Origin: Antedon mediterranea
Taxonomy: Eukaryota; Echinodermata; Crinoidea; Comatulida; Antedonidae
NCBI RefSeq assembly: GCF_964355755.1
Contig: NC_092676.1
Span: 8,910,288-8,974,287, forward strand
Direction: 5' to 3'
Length of the DNA: 64,000 nt
Under the pieces are notes generated by a model. The model saw only the letters and a program-made list of their open reading frames with translations. It was not told the DNA's origin and did not search any database. The first letter of the stretch is position 1. Each line of letters begins with the position of its first letter. This document shows, piece by piece, positions 23,271-34,002 of this stretch. A program made the position numbers and the translations under genes.

Positions 23271-23865
23271 CCCGCGGCAGGTGCCAAGGCACCGCCAAGA
23301 GCAGCCCACCAAAGTGCAGGAAAAAAGGAAGAATGTTCACTTACCCGCATGAAACTGAGGTAAAAAAAAAACAACCAGGACTCCCTGGAAGAGTTTCCAA
23401 AGAGACTGATAGGTACAAAAATCACCATTAATACAACGATGCTCCCCATGAAAGTATACGCAGATACTTCATGGCAGTATGTTGAGCATCAGCACCTTCC
23501 ACCCAAGACTAATCCAAGGGCTCCACTACCGTGCACTGCAATGGCAGCAAAGTTGTACTAACACATCGCCAATAAACAATACTGACAGAAAAAAACAAAA
23601 ACGCATGGATGTGAGTTATAATGTAAATGTAGATTTTTATTATGTTGTTGAAAATTCGCAGAAATATAAATTATTCAATGAAATACAACAATACAGCTGG
23701 CCACCTCTAGAACATGATGAGGGAAATCCCTGTTTGCAGTTTATGACCGCCCATTTGGAGATCTAAAAGTATGATGCTTTTTGATTGGAGTTTCCGTAAC
23801 AACCTGAGGTGATTGTCAATTAGATTGCCAAGGGCTTTAGGTTGTCAACAAAGCATGTCCCAGGT
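23271..23865. other. Unassigned region with possible membrane-protein-like frames
   Basis: A minus-strand frame at 23234-23449 contains hydrophobic stretches, including a VLMVIFVPISLFG segment and PALWWAALGGALAPAAG. A plus-strand frame at 23479-23766 (95 residues) has no recognisable motif. The evidence is too weak to call a gene. Confidence 0.25.
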
Positions 23866-24105
23866 TAAGATAAGATAAGATAAATCTTTATTGTCATGAA
23901 CACAACAAGGCGAGCATGAAATTGGTTTTCCTTGATGCTTAAAAACACATACAATATATAAAACATTAAAAATATCAATACAATACATTAAAAATATATA
24001 CAGTTGTAAACAAGTAAAACAAACTATCTTTGAAATGTTGAGTTGGAAACATGAATAGAGTTGTGGACGATGTCTAGAACAGAATTGGTGAACTTTCAAA
24101 AATTG
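23866..24105 (-). repeat. 3' end of a LINE or SINE with (TTATC)n tail
   Basis: The plus strand begins AAGATAAGATAAGATAAATC followed by TTTATTGTC. This is the reverse complement of an AATAAA-containing 3' UTR with a TTATC-type tail, as in L2/CR1-like elements. No coding remnant is attached. Confidence 0.5.
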
Positions 24106-24623
24106 TCTTCGGTTTTTCGGTAGGTTGATCCAATATTTAAATCAAAGACACATATAAAATAAAAATATAATGTTTAAAGTACATATTGTTAAAATATTAA
24201 AGTGATTGGTTGAGAATTGATGAACGGGAAATTAAAAGAGTAGGCACATGTTTTTCGATTCTCAAGCCACGGTTCATTAGTTCCATTGTCTCGGGCTGAG
24301 TGAGGCTAACCTGTGACTGTCAGTAGCATTTTGGCTTAACGGAGGTTAAATCTTCTATATATTGTATTTAACCAACATTGATTATAATTATGATTAATAT
24401 ATTTGGCATTCCTAACGTTCCGAAGAATTAATAATAGGTACTTAATTATTTTGAAGTATTTTAAAACATATTAGTTAGAAATGCGCAACATCCCTATTAT
24501 AGTAAATAGAATCGTCCATACCATGAAAGTTAAATACTTTATGGACAGGTCCACTTATTTTCAAGGGATATTCTTTGATTATTATTGATTGAGGATTATT
24601 TATATATATATAAATTTGCCATT

Positions 24624-24658
<35 letters not shown>

Positions 24659-24826
24659 ATGAAAGGAATCATATTTTGTAGGTTTTTAGTTTTAATTGAT
24701 TAATTTAAAACTGTTAGTACTGCTATAGAAATCTATGTTTGCATTTTCTTCAGTTAATATTTATTTTTAAAAATGAAAACAGATTATTTTTAAAACTGAA
24801 TTTATTGTAATTAATTAAACTAGATG
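24106..24826. other. AT-rich spacer with TA microsatellites
   Basis: TA dinucleotide runs occur near 24600-24612 and 24627-24653. No gene or other repeat boundary was recognised. Confidence 0.6.
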
Positions 24827-25715
24827 GTCGTGTCCACGGATGGTTCTCAAATACACAGTAATTTCAGCGTGAAAAAAAAAACAACGAAAAACTGGCGATT
24901 TCAAATGTACGTACCGCAGGACTATAGAACATTGTCGTTTACAGAAACGAATAAATAGACACGATGATTTATGTAGTCAACTAAAATTAGCACCATGGTA
25001 ATTAGACCTACTTCCGAAGAAAGAGAAACTTTTTATTTGAACTCATTTAAACAAACCCAATTTGTGTTTTGTATATAACATTAGAGTTGAGGGATAGGGA
25101 AGAAGATGGGAAGAACATTTTTTTTTAAATATATATCCTTTATCCCTTCAGTAACGAAATATTTTTAAATGTTTTGGCCTATCAATAATACTTATACCAC
25201 TAGATACAGTAAAACATTTACGCTTTAGTACTTCTTTAAAACTGTCCCTGTCGATTAAAATAGTAAAGTACATGTAACGATACACCACTACGAAGTTTAT
25301 ATTGTTTATAATTAATTATTAATATAAACGTTGAGAAGCAGCTGTCAGTAATACAGTTTCTTATTTGTATATTATGTGTTTATATATCCAGCAGTAGAGC
25401 ATACCCACGGTAACAGTAATACATGTTCTTTGTATATGTGTTTATATATCTAACAGTAACCACATTCACCGTAAGAAAGTTTCGATTCAAATGACAACCA
25501 AAATGGTTAATTTACAATAAATTCAAAGTTTTGCAATATCTCAGTTTTAAGTTTATTCTCCAAGGGCTCATAAATTTACCTACTTGTGTTAAACCAACAC
25601 CCCTATTTGGGGCAAATAATTGAACCTAAATTCGTTTTAATTGTTAATAACTAATTATCTGACTAAATTTAATTAGTAAACAGGGTTACATCAGGTGGTA
25701 AAAACCAGTACCGAG
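24827..25715 (+). repeat. Left arm of a large inverted repeat
   Basis: About 0.9 kb that matches the reverse complement of 30946-33022. Shared words include GGTCGTGTCCAC near the outer end, CAAATTTGTG-type tracts, GTACATGTAACGATACACCA, AACGTTGAGAAGCA and the inner end CAGGGTTACATCAGGTGG. Identity is moderate, with indels. The right arm is longer because a tandem array was inserted or expanded in it. Confidence 0.75.
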
Positions 25716-25879
25716 ATTCTAACCAACCAACAAAGAACTATCTTTGATTTGTATGTATTTTTTTGATAAAACGACAATTTTTTTTTTATTATTACACGTT
25801 AACAACATGTTAACAAAAACATATTTTTTAATAAAGTTTTGATGGAAAATGATGTATTTATATTATAAAATTAACTGGT

Positions 25880-26460
25880 GAAAAAAGTCATGGTCACCTC
25901 ACCCGGAACAGTTGGCCTATATACAACCGTATTGTTCGCAAAGCTAGGGGTATCGAATCTAAAGCTTTCTACAATATAGGAATCAATGACTGGAATGCTC
26001 TTCCCAATGATCTAAAATCCATTAATAATCAATATATTTTTAAAATTAAACTAAGAAAGTTACTCATCGTTGATATTCATATATGATTTTATATATTTCA
26101 GTTTTTGATATTGTTGCTCTTCACTTTTTATTTTTTTTATTGTACCTTTTTATATTACCTTTTTAAAAGTTTATATATGATTTTCCTGTCTTTCACATTT
26201 CCCTATATCCTTTTTTTGATCCTTGATCACTTTCAGATCTCCGATTTCTCTTGCAATGGACACCATTTGAAATAAATTGACATGTCGATTGTATGGGTCG
26301 TCCCTGCTTCCATTCACTTTGGTTTTATTCAATTTTAATATTCCAATTGTTTGTATTTATATTTTTTCTTTGTTATGTATTTTAAATGTATTGTTGAATG
26401 GATGCTAAATGAATAAAAATAAATTTAAAAAAAATAAAAATAAATAATAAATAAATAAAA
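25880..26460 (+). mobile_element. 5'-truncated LINE 3' end
   Basis: About 64 codons in frame, from HLTRNSWPIYNRIV to WNALPNDLKSINN and LRKLLIVDIHI, then a stop at about 26084. This is the conserved H-x-T-R...W-N-x-L-P tail of Jockey/CR1-type LINE proteins. An AT-rich 3' UTR and an AAATAAAT-type tail follow, ending about 26460. The 5' truncation fits ordinary incomplete reverse transcription. Confidence 0.75.
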
Positions 26461-27470
26461 TGTTAAAAGCAATTCCTCCCCATCCCTTTAACTCCAAACC
26501 CGACATATAACTGACGTACATAGAAGACGGTGATTATTTTGCATGTTACTAACTTTAAAAGCGTTCATTTTTAAGGCAGTACATACGAGTATTTCTTACT
26601 AATATTCTAAAGGTTCAGAAAAATTAAAAATATCAAATTTTACTTCTAGGTACTTGGCAACTAAAGACTTCTCTACATGATTACCATCACTGACAATATC
26701 ATCAGTAGATGTCTTGAATTTAGTATGAAATATATTACCATTTCTTTTGTCTTAGCAACATTACATTTAAGATGGTTTTTATATAAAAACCTTACAAAAT
26801 GGTTAATTTCAACTTTATAATGACTATAGTTGTCATGTTTAATAATAATGTTTAAGGCCCATGATGGCAAATTGACAGGGCAGTCTGGGTGATTGGATTT
26901 AAAGTCCAAAGTGAACAAAGTAAATAGGAAAGGGGCTGAAACTGTGCCCTGTGGGGCACCGGTGTTACCAATAATTAATAATCTTTTCAATGAAATCCTA
27001 TTATTTTTTTGTCTTCATACCAAATTAGGCGCGTGCATTATTCATGATTTCTGAATTAAATGCCGGAAAAAAAATGCGTCCCAGTACGGTCTCCGCATTA
27101 TTTTTGCCAGTTTCTGATTAAGAAATGCGTTTAAAACATGGGTTGGATTGGATTAATTCAATTCTCCAATTGTATTACCTTCTACCTATTATATTCTATA
27201 AAATGCACCTTTTATTTTAATTCAACTAATTTAGCCAATCAAGACACTGAACGTTAACATTAAATGCTACAGTGTTTACTTCAGAGCCTAATGAACTGAA
27301 TAAGGCCTATAGGTCATTACGTAATAGTTAGACTGTATGGTAAACGGTTTTAGTTCTCCGCTAATTGTGTTAATTACTGATTTAATCTATTGCACATATT
27401 GTATGTAAAACATACTAGCTATTTGCATAAAAGGCTAGGCACTACCTTCTACCTACTATAGCTTATAAAC
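26461..27470. repeat. Segmental duplicate of 14380-17500, with LINE remnant on the minus strand
   Basis: The minus-strand peptide at 26673-26990 keeps GAPQGTVSAPFLFTLFTLDF, SNHPDCP and HYKVEINHFV, a reverse-transcriptase palm region whose YADD-equivalent is lost. The block is collinear with 14380-14720 plus 16840-17500 and lacks the Penelope insertion, so it serves as its empty site. Confidence 0.75.
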
Positions 27471-27588
27471 TGCAACTTTTATTCTGTGAAATAACTATTA
27501 GCCAATCAGATCAATATTAGACATTACATAAACACTTTAAAACCTATATACATGGTTACAGAAATGTATTTATTCCGCACTCGATATC

Positions 27589-27657
27589 ATGGGACTGATG
27601 CAACCAACGACAGCTCTGGTACTAATTACTTGTATCTTTGTAGTACATAGTTTTAAG
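27589..27657 (+). CDS. Metalloprotease-like gene, exon 1 (signal peptide)
   Basis: ATG 27589 encodes 23 residues, with a hydrophobic core ALVLITCIFVVHSF typical of a secretory signal, ending at a strong donor (AAG|GTAAGG, phase 0). CCAAT (AGCCAATCAG near 27491) and TATA-like (CCTATATAC near 27543) words lie 45-100 bases upstream. The next plausible exon begins at 28001 in a compatible phase. The gene is assigned to the reprolysin/ADAMTS type from its exons at 33872 and 35467; this exon alone shows only secretion. Confidence 0.6.
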
Positions 27658-28000
27658 GTAAGGAATAGTGCAATGCTTTGGTATAAAAAAAATACAACAA
27701 TTATAGTATCTTGATTGTTTTGTATATAAAATAGTAGATGCATTCAACAGAGCTGCTGGCAACAGCTTATATTTATCATTTGAGAGTGATTCAGAAAATA
27801 AAAATGTAACATGCAAGTCAAGAAAGTAGACGATGTTGATGATCGAGCTTTATCTCCTTTGAACAAGAGTACATATTAATGCCTCATGAAGCTTGGTTTG
27901 ACCAATCACAAGCGATGAAACATTCGAAGAATTGCTTGTGATTGGTCGAATTGCTTGCGTTGCGTCCTAGTGGGAACCAAGCTTAATGTTATCTTTTCAG

Positions 28001-28061
28001 ATCGAAGATCTAAGCGAAGATGATTTGGATCACTATTTTGGAACAATGTCACGATATGAAG
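28001..28061 (+). CDS. Metalloprotease-like gene, exon 2 (start of prodomain)
   Basis: Bounded by TTATCTTTTCAG and G|GTATAG. It encodes IEDLSEDDLDHYFGTMSRYE plus one base (phase 1), joining exon 1 in frame. Acidic residues followed by an F-G-x-x-S-x-Y-E stretch resemble the first residues of ADAM-family prodomains. The following intron is filled with repeats, and no next exon with the required phase was identified, so the model is incomplete. Confidence 0.5.
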
Positions 28062-28960
28062 GTATAGTGAAACTAGAACTAGAACTAGAACTAGCAGAAA
28101 AAAAAACTTTTTCTACCTAAATATGTGGTAATATATTAATTCACATGGGATGAGTACGTATAATAAAAGTATTCTGACAAATTATTTAAAAAAAACCATT
28201 ACTACTATTTAATATTTCTTCACTTTGAAATATCTGAAAGCTAAAAAATGAAAGCAATACTGAATGTGAGGCATACAAATGACCTCATATTATTGCTCAC
28301 ACACTTTGCAATTTGGATTCGTTTTGTGTGTCTTTATTTTTATTCATTTACATATGTTTTTATTTCAATGATTTTTGATATTTTGCAATTTGTTTAAATT
28401 GTTTAGTGTGAGTTTTGTTAACTTTTTTGCTAATGTATTAATTGTGATCTAGTTTTGACTTTTTTGCTTTAAGCGGTGATATTTATTTACACATTTACAC
28501 ATTTCGCGTATTCGAACTCGAACATACTAAGTTGATATCAATGGCCACGGCGTTTTACTCACTGATCTAGCCGTAATTTACGAAATTAATTATGTTGAAA
28601 GGATAGGTGTAATTAATTAAAACTTCAACGACGTGGTCAGTCGATACGGTTGGCTACCAAGACTAAACACTGTTTTAATTTGGTGGCTCGGCATGGTATT
28701 TGTAGATCCGGTCATGGCGGTACACAACAGAGGAGGTTGCGTAGTTATATGTGTCATAACAACTTGCAAAACATGTCAAATTAATGTTATTTTTTGTCTT
28801 TTTTGAGTGTCCTTAAAATTAAAGAAGGGATCGACCCCTCACTAAACATCAGTATGCCTAATGTGACCACGTGCCATTCAGCGGTTTCGTTGAAGATACG
28901 TAAAATTACGCAAAAAATTTAGCAGCATTAATAATACAGATTTTTGCCAATTTTATATAT
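28062..28960. other. Intronic AT-rich sequence
   Basis: A short GAACTA direct repeat follows the exon at 28070-28096. Nothing else is recognised up to the palindrome-bounded repeat at 28963. Confidence 0.5.
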
Positions 28961-28962
28961 TT

Positions 28963-29347
28963 AGATAGCGACTCTTTAACATTCTCGGCGTGGTACGGCG
29001 GAACAGCACTAGTCCTCAGTTGTACGCACGCGCACCAGAGATCAAATTGATACGCCCTCATCTTACAGTATTTTTATTCACGAGGCGGGATCTCCGAAGA
29101 GATACTTTTATATATATAAACAAATCAGGCAAAGAACAATAATTCTAAACCGCCCGGTGATATACTGAAATTTAATTAATTAATTTGAAACGATAAAGAT
29201 GAGGAAATCTGTGAGAATGAGAAAAAGTCGCCCCAACCGAGACTCGAACTCGGACCGCCTGCTTGATATGCAGATGTCCTAACCATTAGACCGATAGTTC
29301 GATATTTCCGCCGTACCACGTCGAGAATGTTAAAGAGTCGTTATCCA
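28963..29347. mobile_element. Short inverted-repeat element (MITE-like) holding a tRNA-like sequence
   Basis: The left end carries GCGACTCTTTAACATTCTCG followed by GCGTGGTACGGCGGAA; the right end at 29311-29347 is its near-perfect reverse complement (about 36 bp). The element is about 385 bp. Its right half holds a truncated tRNA-like sequence on the minus strand. A partial second copy follows at about 29393-29700. Confidence 0.65.
29228..29292 (-). tRNA. tRNA-like sequence, 5' end disrupted
   Basis: Near-identical to 29603-29675 across the D, anticodon and T arms, but the 5' acceptor strand is replaced by unrelated sequence at the element's end, so no acceptor stem can form. It is a pseudogene or a repeat component. 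Confidence 0.5.
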
Positions 29348-29602
29348 ATCGAGTTCGAACAATACCATGAAAGCCCCAGTGGTCTAAATTAGGTACGGCG
29401 GAACAGCACTAGTCCTCAGTTGTACGCCCTCATCTTTCAGTATTTTTATTGACGAGACGGGATCTCCGAAGAGATACTTTTATATATATAAACACAATAG
29501 GCAAAGAACATTAATTCTAAACCGCCCGGTGATATACTGAAATTTTTAATTAATTAATTTGAAACGATAAAGATGAGGAAATCTGTGAGAATGAGAAAAA
29601 GT

Positions 29603-29675
29603 CGCCCCAACCGAGACTCGAACTCGGACCGCCTGCTTGATATGCAGATGTCCTAACCATTAGACCACTGGGGGC
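29603..29675 (-). tRNA. tRNA-like gene, 73 nt, anticodon loop ATATCAA
   Basis: This folds as a cloverleaf: acceptor GCCCCCA with TTGGGGC (one mismatch), D arm GGTCTAATGGTTAGGAC, anticodon stem TCTGC/GCAGG with loop ATATCAA (anticodon ATC), and T arm CCGAGTTCGAGTCTCGG. TTTTT follows four bases past the 3' end, a pol III terminator. The body resembles tRNA-Glu, whereas ATC would read Asp codons. It sits in a repeated unit, so a tRNA-derived SINE is at least as likely as a working tRNA. Confidence 0.5.
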
Positions 29676-29694
29676 TTTCATGGTATTGTTCGAA

Positions 29695-29748
29695 CTCGAT
29701 TGATATATATATATATATATATATATCAATCGAGTACTTTGTCTTTGG

Positions 29749-29782
<34 letters not shown>
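29695..29782. repeat. Two adjacent TA-rich perfect palindromes
   Basis: ACTCGATTGA(TA)nTCAATCGAGT is followed within a few bases by CTTTGGATTTA(TA)nTAAATCCAAAG. Each has a unique stem flanking a TA run, so each can extrude as a cruciform. Confidence 0.85.
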
Positions 29783-29784
<2 letters not shown>

Positions 29785-29879
29785 CCAAAGGCAAATTACT
29801 GAAAAAATGACAATGCTGTGGGTATCAGTGGCTGGATCTCAATGGAGATACAAAATAAAAGCGAAAAGGTAAATCAAAA

Positions 29880-29952
29880 CGAGAAGTAAAACAGCCAGAA
29901 AAGTTAGCAGAGCTTTCGGGCAACACTAGCCCTTCATCAGGGGCTATTTGTA
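29880..29952 (-). ncRNA. Hammerhead ribozyme candidate (Penelope-type)
   Basis: The minus strand has the invariant core CTGATGA, a stem II of GGGC/GCCC closing a 7-nt loop, then GAAA, a minimal helix III (AGC, loop TCT, GCT), and A at the cleavage position. Helix I forms from AAATAGCC upstream and GGCTGTTT downstream (8 pairs with one G-U). This is the architecture known for hammerheads in Penelope-like elements. The adjacent 29800-29880 segment is probably the remnant of that element. One extra A lies between the core and stem II. Confidence 0.65.
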
Positions 29953-30506
29953 TATATATATTTGTGTGTGTCTTAATGCTGTTTGTGATTTAGGCTAATT
30001 TCACTACAAGCATGTGTATGCGAGTTTGGTGTAATGGTTATGTAACAAGCCTTTCAAATAACAATAGCTTCCGTTTACTAACAATAGAACAGCAACGCGA
30101 AAATCAAACAGGTGAATTTGAAAAGAAAAAGGTTTTTTAAACTACTCGCATCAAAAAAATTGCACATTAAATCAAATTATGTTTTAAAATTACAAATCAC
30201 AAAATATAACTCTTGCCTAGCGCCTCTTGTACAAAAATGAAGTTTTTTGGGAAGAAAATGCAATTTAAGTTTACTTGTTACTTTCAGACTGTTCGCCGGC
30301 TTTTGAAAAATTCTGTCTTATATTATTTTAACACTAGCAGGTCTGAAAAGTATAAAGTAAAGTAGTCCAGAATTGGGACCATGGTCGCAAATAGTCCCAA
30401 AATTTAATGGAATTGTCCTTGACTACATATTTATCTGTATATTTATTTTGGTAAATATCTTGTGATTACTTTTTTTTTTGCTTATTCTATTTTGTATCTC
30501 ATCGAG

Positions 30507-30636
30507 ATCCAGCCTTTGGCTATAATCAGTCAGTGCAGCTCGGGTTTCGAAATGAAATGTACCGCAGAGTTACATCCCCTCATCAAATATGAAAGTATAG
30601 AGACTAAAATGAAGTTCTACCTAGAGAAGTATGGAG
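30507..30636 (+). CDS. Possible metalloprotease-like exon 3
   Basis: An open segment ending at a strong donor (GGAG|GTACGTAG). In the favoured frame it encodes FEMKCTAELHPLIKYESI and then a KMKFYLEKYG segment, reminiscent of the start of an ADAM-type catalytic domain. The acceptor could be at 30506 or 30538. Its phase fits neither exon 2 directly nor the exon at 33872, so other exons are missing or the gene is broken. Confidence 0.35.
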
Positions 30637-30945
30637 GTACGTAGCCTAAATCCTGTGAAAATTACCTAATACTTTAAAAAAAAAGGTGAGCGGTCAATAC
30701 GGCATTTCCGGTAATTTTTGGACAAAATTTCCATAAGAAGAAATATAAACATATATATTCTGAACTATTTAGAAAAAATATAATTCTCTACAGGTAGCGG
30801 TTAGCGTTCGATGGGTACCCTATATGTTTTTACCCTTAATTTGCATATCTATATATAAATTTACGTAAAGGCAAAAATCGGTAAATCGTGCGTTATTTCT
30901 AGAATGTTTACTCGATGGTATATAAAGTTGGTTTGTACTTTCGGT

Positions 30946-33022
30946 ACTAATTTTAACCACCTGATGTAACCCTGTTTACTAATTAAATTAAGTTCGATAA
31001 TTAGTTATTGACGATTAAAACGAATTTAGATTCAACGATTTGCCCCAAATAGGGGTGTTTTCCGATCGTGGTATACACTGTCTAATGGATGTCAATTTAA
31101 AAAATACCCGCACACAATAATACGAGGACGCTTCGCATTTTCCTATCTCGTCCTACGATAATTGTTTTTAATAGCTGAAAACCGGTTGAACAGTTCGAGT
31201 ACAGCATCATAATGTTGAAGACAGGCCGATTTTCTTTAAAAAATGCTATTTTGATACATGTAATATACGTTTTTACAAATGTATTGATTTGTGATGAATG
31301 GAACATTCCAAATTATTTGGTTTAAGCATAGAGGTATAGATTTAGATTCATGGGCCCCCTTGGAGAATAAACATAAATAGTATTGCAATGCTGTACAATA
31401 CTGTTAAGGTATTAACCACTTTTGATCGCAATTTGAATCGCAAATTTCTTACTGTGAGTGTTGGTACTGCTGTTAGATATAATATAAACAAATATACAAA
31501 TAAACTTTATTACTGTGAGTGTGGGTAGGCCCTACTGTTAGATTATAAACATATAATATACAAATAAATAAACGTTATTACTGACAGTTGCTTCTCAACG
31601 TTTGTATTAATTAATAATTTAAAAATATATATATACGTACGTAGTGGTGTATCGTTACATGTACTTTACTATTTCAATCGACTATGACAGTGAGAGTTTT
31701 AACAAGGTATTAAATCGTAAATGTTTTACTGTATTTAGTGGTATATTATTTATAGGCCTATAAAACATTAAAAACAATATGTCGTTACTGAGTGGATAAG
31801 AATATATTTTAAAATGTTTCCTCTTTGTACCTATCTTCTTCCCCCATCCTTCAACCCTTAATGTTACATACAAAACACAAATTGGGTTTGTTTGGGTATT
31901 GCTAAACACCGCAAACCCCGCAAACCCCCGCAAACCTCCAAAAAAACATAGCAAACCCCATCGAACCAACATAAAAGTGATTGAATCATGTAGTGTACAA
32001 CCCACTGGGTATATCCATGTAAAAAAAATAATACATTTTTACTGTTAACTAATTATTTTTGTGGTAAAACATCATTTTTTGGTCAAAAATGATTGCTAAA
32101 CCCTGCAAACCTCCAAACAAATATAGCAAAAACCCCATCGAACCAACATAAAAGTGATTGAATCATGTAGTGTACAACCCACTGGGTATATTCATGTTAA
32201 AAAAATATTAAATTTCTACTGTTAACTACTTATTTTTGGGGTAAAACATCATTTTTTGGTCAAAAATGATTGCTAAACCCCGCAAACCTTCAAAAAAATA
32301 TAGCAAACCCCACCGAACCAACATAAAAGTGATTGAATCATGTAGTGTACAACCCACTGGGTATATCCATGTATAAAAAAAAAATTAAATTTCTACTGTT
32401 AACTACTTATTTTTGGGGTAAAACATCATTTTTTGGTCAAAAATGATTGCTAATTTTTAACCAAAAAATGATGTTTTATCCCCAAAAAAGTAGTTAACAG
32501 TAGAAATTTAATAATTTATATATCCAGTGGGTCGTACACTACATTATTCAATCACTTTTATGTTGGTTCGGTGGGGTTTGCTATGGTTTTTTGGAGGTTT
32601 GCGGGGTTTAGCAATCATTTTTGACCAAAAAATGATGTTTTACAGTAGAAATTTAATTTTTGTTTTACATTGATAAACCCAGTGGGTTGTATACTACATG
32701 ATTCAATCACTTTTATGTTGGTTCGGTGGGGTTTGCTATGTTTTTTTGGAGGTTTGCGGGGGTTTGCGGGGTTTGCGGTGTTTAGCAAAACCCGTTTGTT
32801 TAAATGAGTCCAAATAAAAAAATTTGACTCATTTTGTTTCTCTCTCGGAAGTAATTCCCAGGGTGCTAATTTTAGCTGACTACATAAATCATCGTGCATA
32901 TTTATTTGTTTCTGTAAACGACAATGTATTATAGTCCTGCAGTACGTACATTTGAAATCTCCATTTTTTTCTCGCTGGAAAATACTGTGTATTCGAGAAC
33001 CATCTGTGGGCACGACCAGCTA
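30946..33022 (-). repeat. Right arm of the large inverted repeat
   Basis: Inverted partner of 24827-25715, starting at ACCACCTGATGTAACCCTG and ending at GAACCATCTGTGGGCACGAC. A 0.9 kb tandem array (31900-32795) interrupts it. A minus-strand frame at 32615-33013 crosses the outer arm and contains FKCTYCRTIIHC, a chance or relic zinc-finger-like pattern that is not conserved in the left arm. Confidence 0.75.
31900..32795. repeat. Tandem array of about 180-bp units with an internal inversion
   Basis: Three direct units carry AACCCCGCAAACC, GAACCAACATAAAAGTGATT, GTAGTGTACAACCCACTGGG and GTAAAACATCATTTTTTGG. At about 32453 the array turns over, and two units follow in reverse orientation. The result is a palindrome of several hundred bases centred near 32453. 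Confidence 0.85.
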
Positions 33023-33333
33023 ATTTGCATATGTTCCCGAAGTGTTCCCGAAGTCTGATTTGTGGAATTTTATCTCCACATCATGTGTGTTCAATTAAAA
33101 CCAATAAAATCTTTGTTTGCAAGTGGTTTGACTTTAAATTCTAGATTGCCTAGAATATACCTGATATATAGAAAAATACTATATATAGCGGCCATTTTGG
33201 TTTTATAGACATTAACCTAATTTTTCAACTACTTTCTTTCTCCATTTTTGATATGTTGTTCTGATAGGTCTTTAGATATAGTTACCACAAAATAAATTCT
33301 GATCTAATTTTGACTAGGTATACCCATTATTTT

Positions 33334-33574
33334 GGGTGTCTAAAAAACTCAGATCAAGAAAACTCAGATCTCAGACATATCTGAGTTTTCCAGATCTAGA
33401 AAACTCAGATATAAGATCTGAGTTTTCTAGTTCCATTCTGGAACTATAAAACTCCGATTTTGATATCGGAGTTTTCTAGATCTAGTAAAGTCAGAATATA
33501 TGAATTTTCTAGATCTAGAAAACTCAGATATAAATGAGATCTGAGTTTCTAGATATGAGTTTTTTAGACACCCC
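33334..33574. mobile_element. Palindrome-rich MITE
   Basis: Terminal inverted repeat GGGTGTCTAAAAAACTC at the left and its reverse complement at the right. The interior is a nested set of inverted copies of AAAACTCAGAT and TTTTCTAGATCTAG. The flanks share CCATTATT on both sides, suggestive of an 8-bp target duplication but offset by a few bases. Confidence 0.65.
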
Positions 33575-33871
33575 ATTATTAATTTTGCTACATTGACCGT
33601 ACTAGCTTGTTAAAGTTCAAATGTATGTTTATTAATCCTCTCCTTTTTCTCTCTCATTAAGTTACTTTCTTATTGCAAAAGAGTGAAAATATCACTCGTT
33701 ATTTAGAGTTCAACTAAACAATGAATAGCCTAGCTTAACATTTAGTTATTATTAATTCACGTCATATATAATACTCAACAATCAATTTCCATTAATACAT
33801 TAATAATAAATTACTTTATTTAAAACAAAAGCATTATTGTTGTATTTTAACAATCATAATTTTTTCTAAAG

Positions 33872-34002
33872 ATTGAACCTGAACCAGACTCAGAAAGGAA
33901 TGTAAAAGCTGGTGCTAGAATGGGTTATTTTTGTAAGTGGCAGAAAAACAATAACATCCGTGACATTTACCCAGACATTGCTGCTATTGCAACTGTTACT
34001 AG
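33872..34002 (+). CDS. Metalloprotease-like exon (catalytic-domain helix)
   Basis: Preceded by TTTTTTCTAAAG and ended by CTAG|GTACGTGA. It encodes 43 residues plus two bases (phase 2), including RMGYFCKWQKNNN and DIYPDIAAIATVT. In M12B proteases an F-C-x-W-Q helix is followed by a strand of the A-x-L-x-T-R type, and this exon matches that stretch. It would splice in frame to the exon at 35467 as TVTS-LGMSHDG. That join skips the usual HExxHxxGxxH zinc site. Confidence 0.55.

Noticed and set aside
23234-23449. Possible membrane transporter exon (PALWWAALGGAL resembles an ArsB/P-protein L-W-W motif)
   Set aside because: Only one short motif matches, no flanking exon or asparagine-glycine loop follows, and the frame overlaps a local repeat.
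31900-32795. CRISPR-like spaced repeats
   Set aside because: The units are contiguous tandem copies with an inversion, in an animal genome, without variable spacers.
32615-33013. Zinc-finger-like frame FKCTYCRTIIHC in the inverted-repeat arm
   Set aside because: The left arm, a diverged copy, has stops and does not keep the cysteines, so there is no sign of selection.
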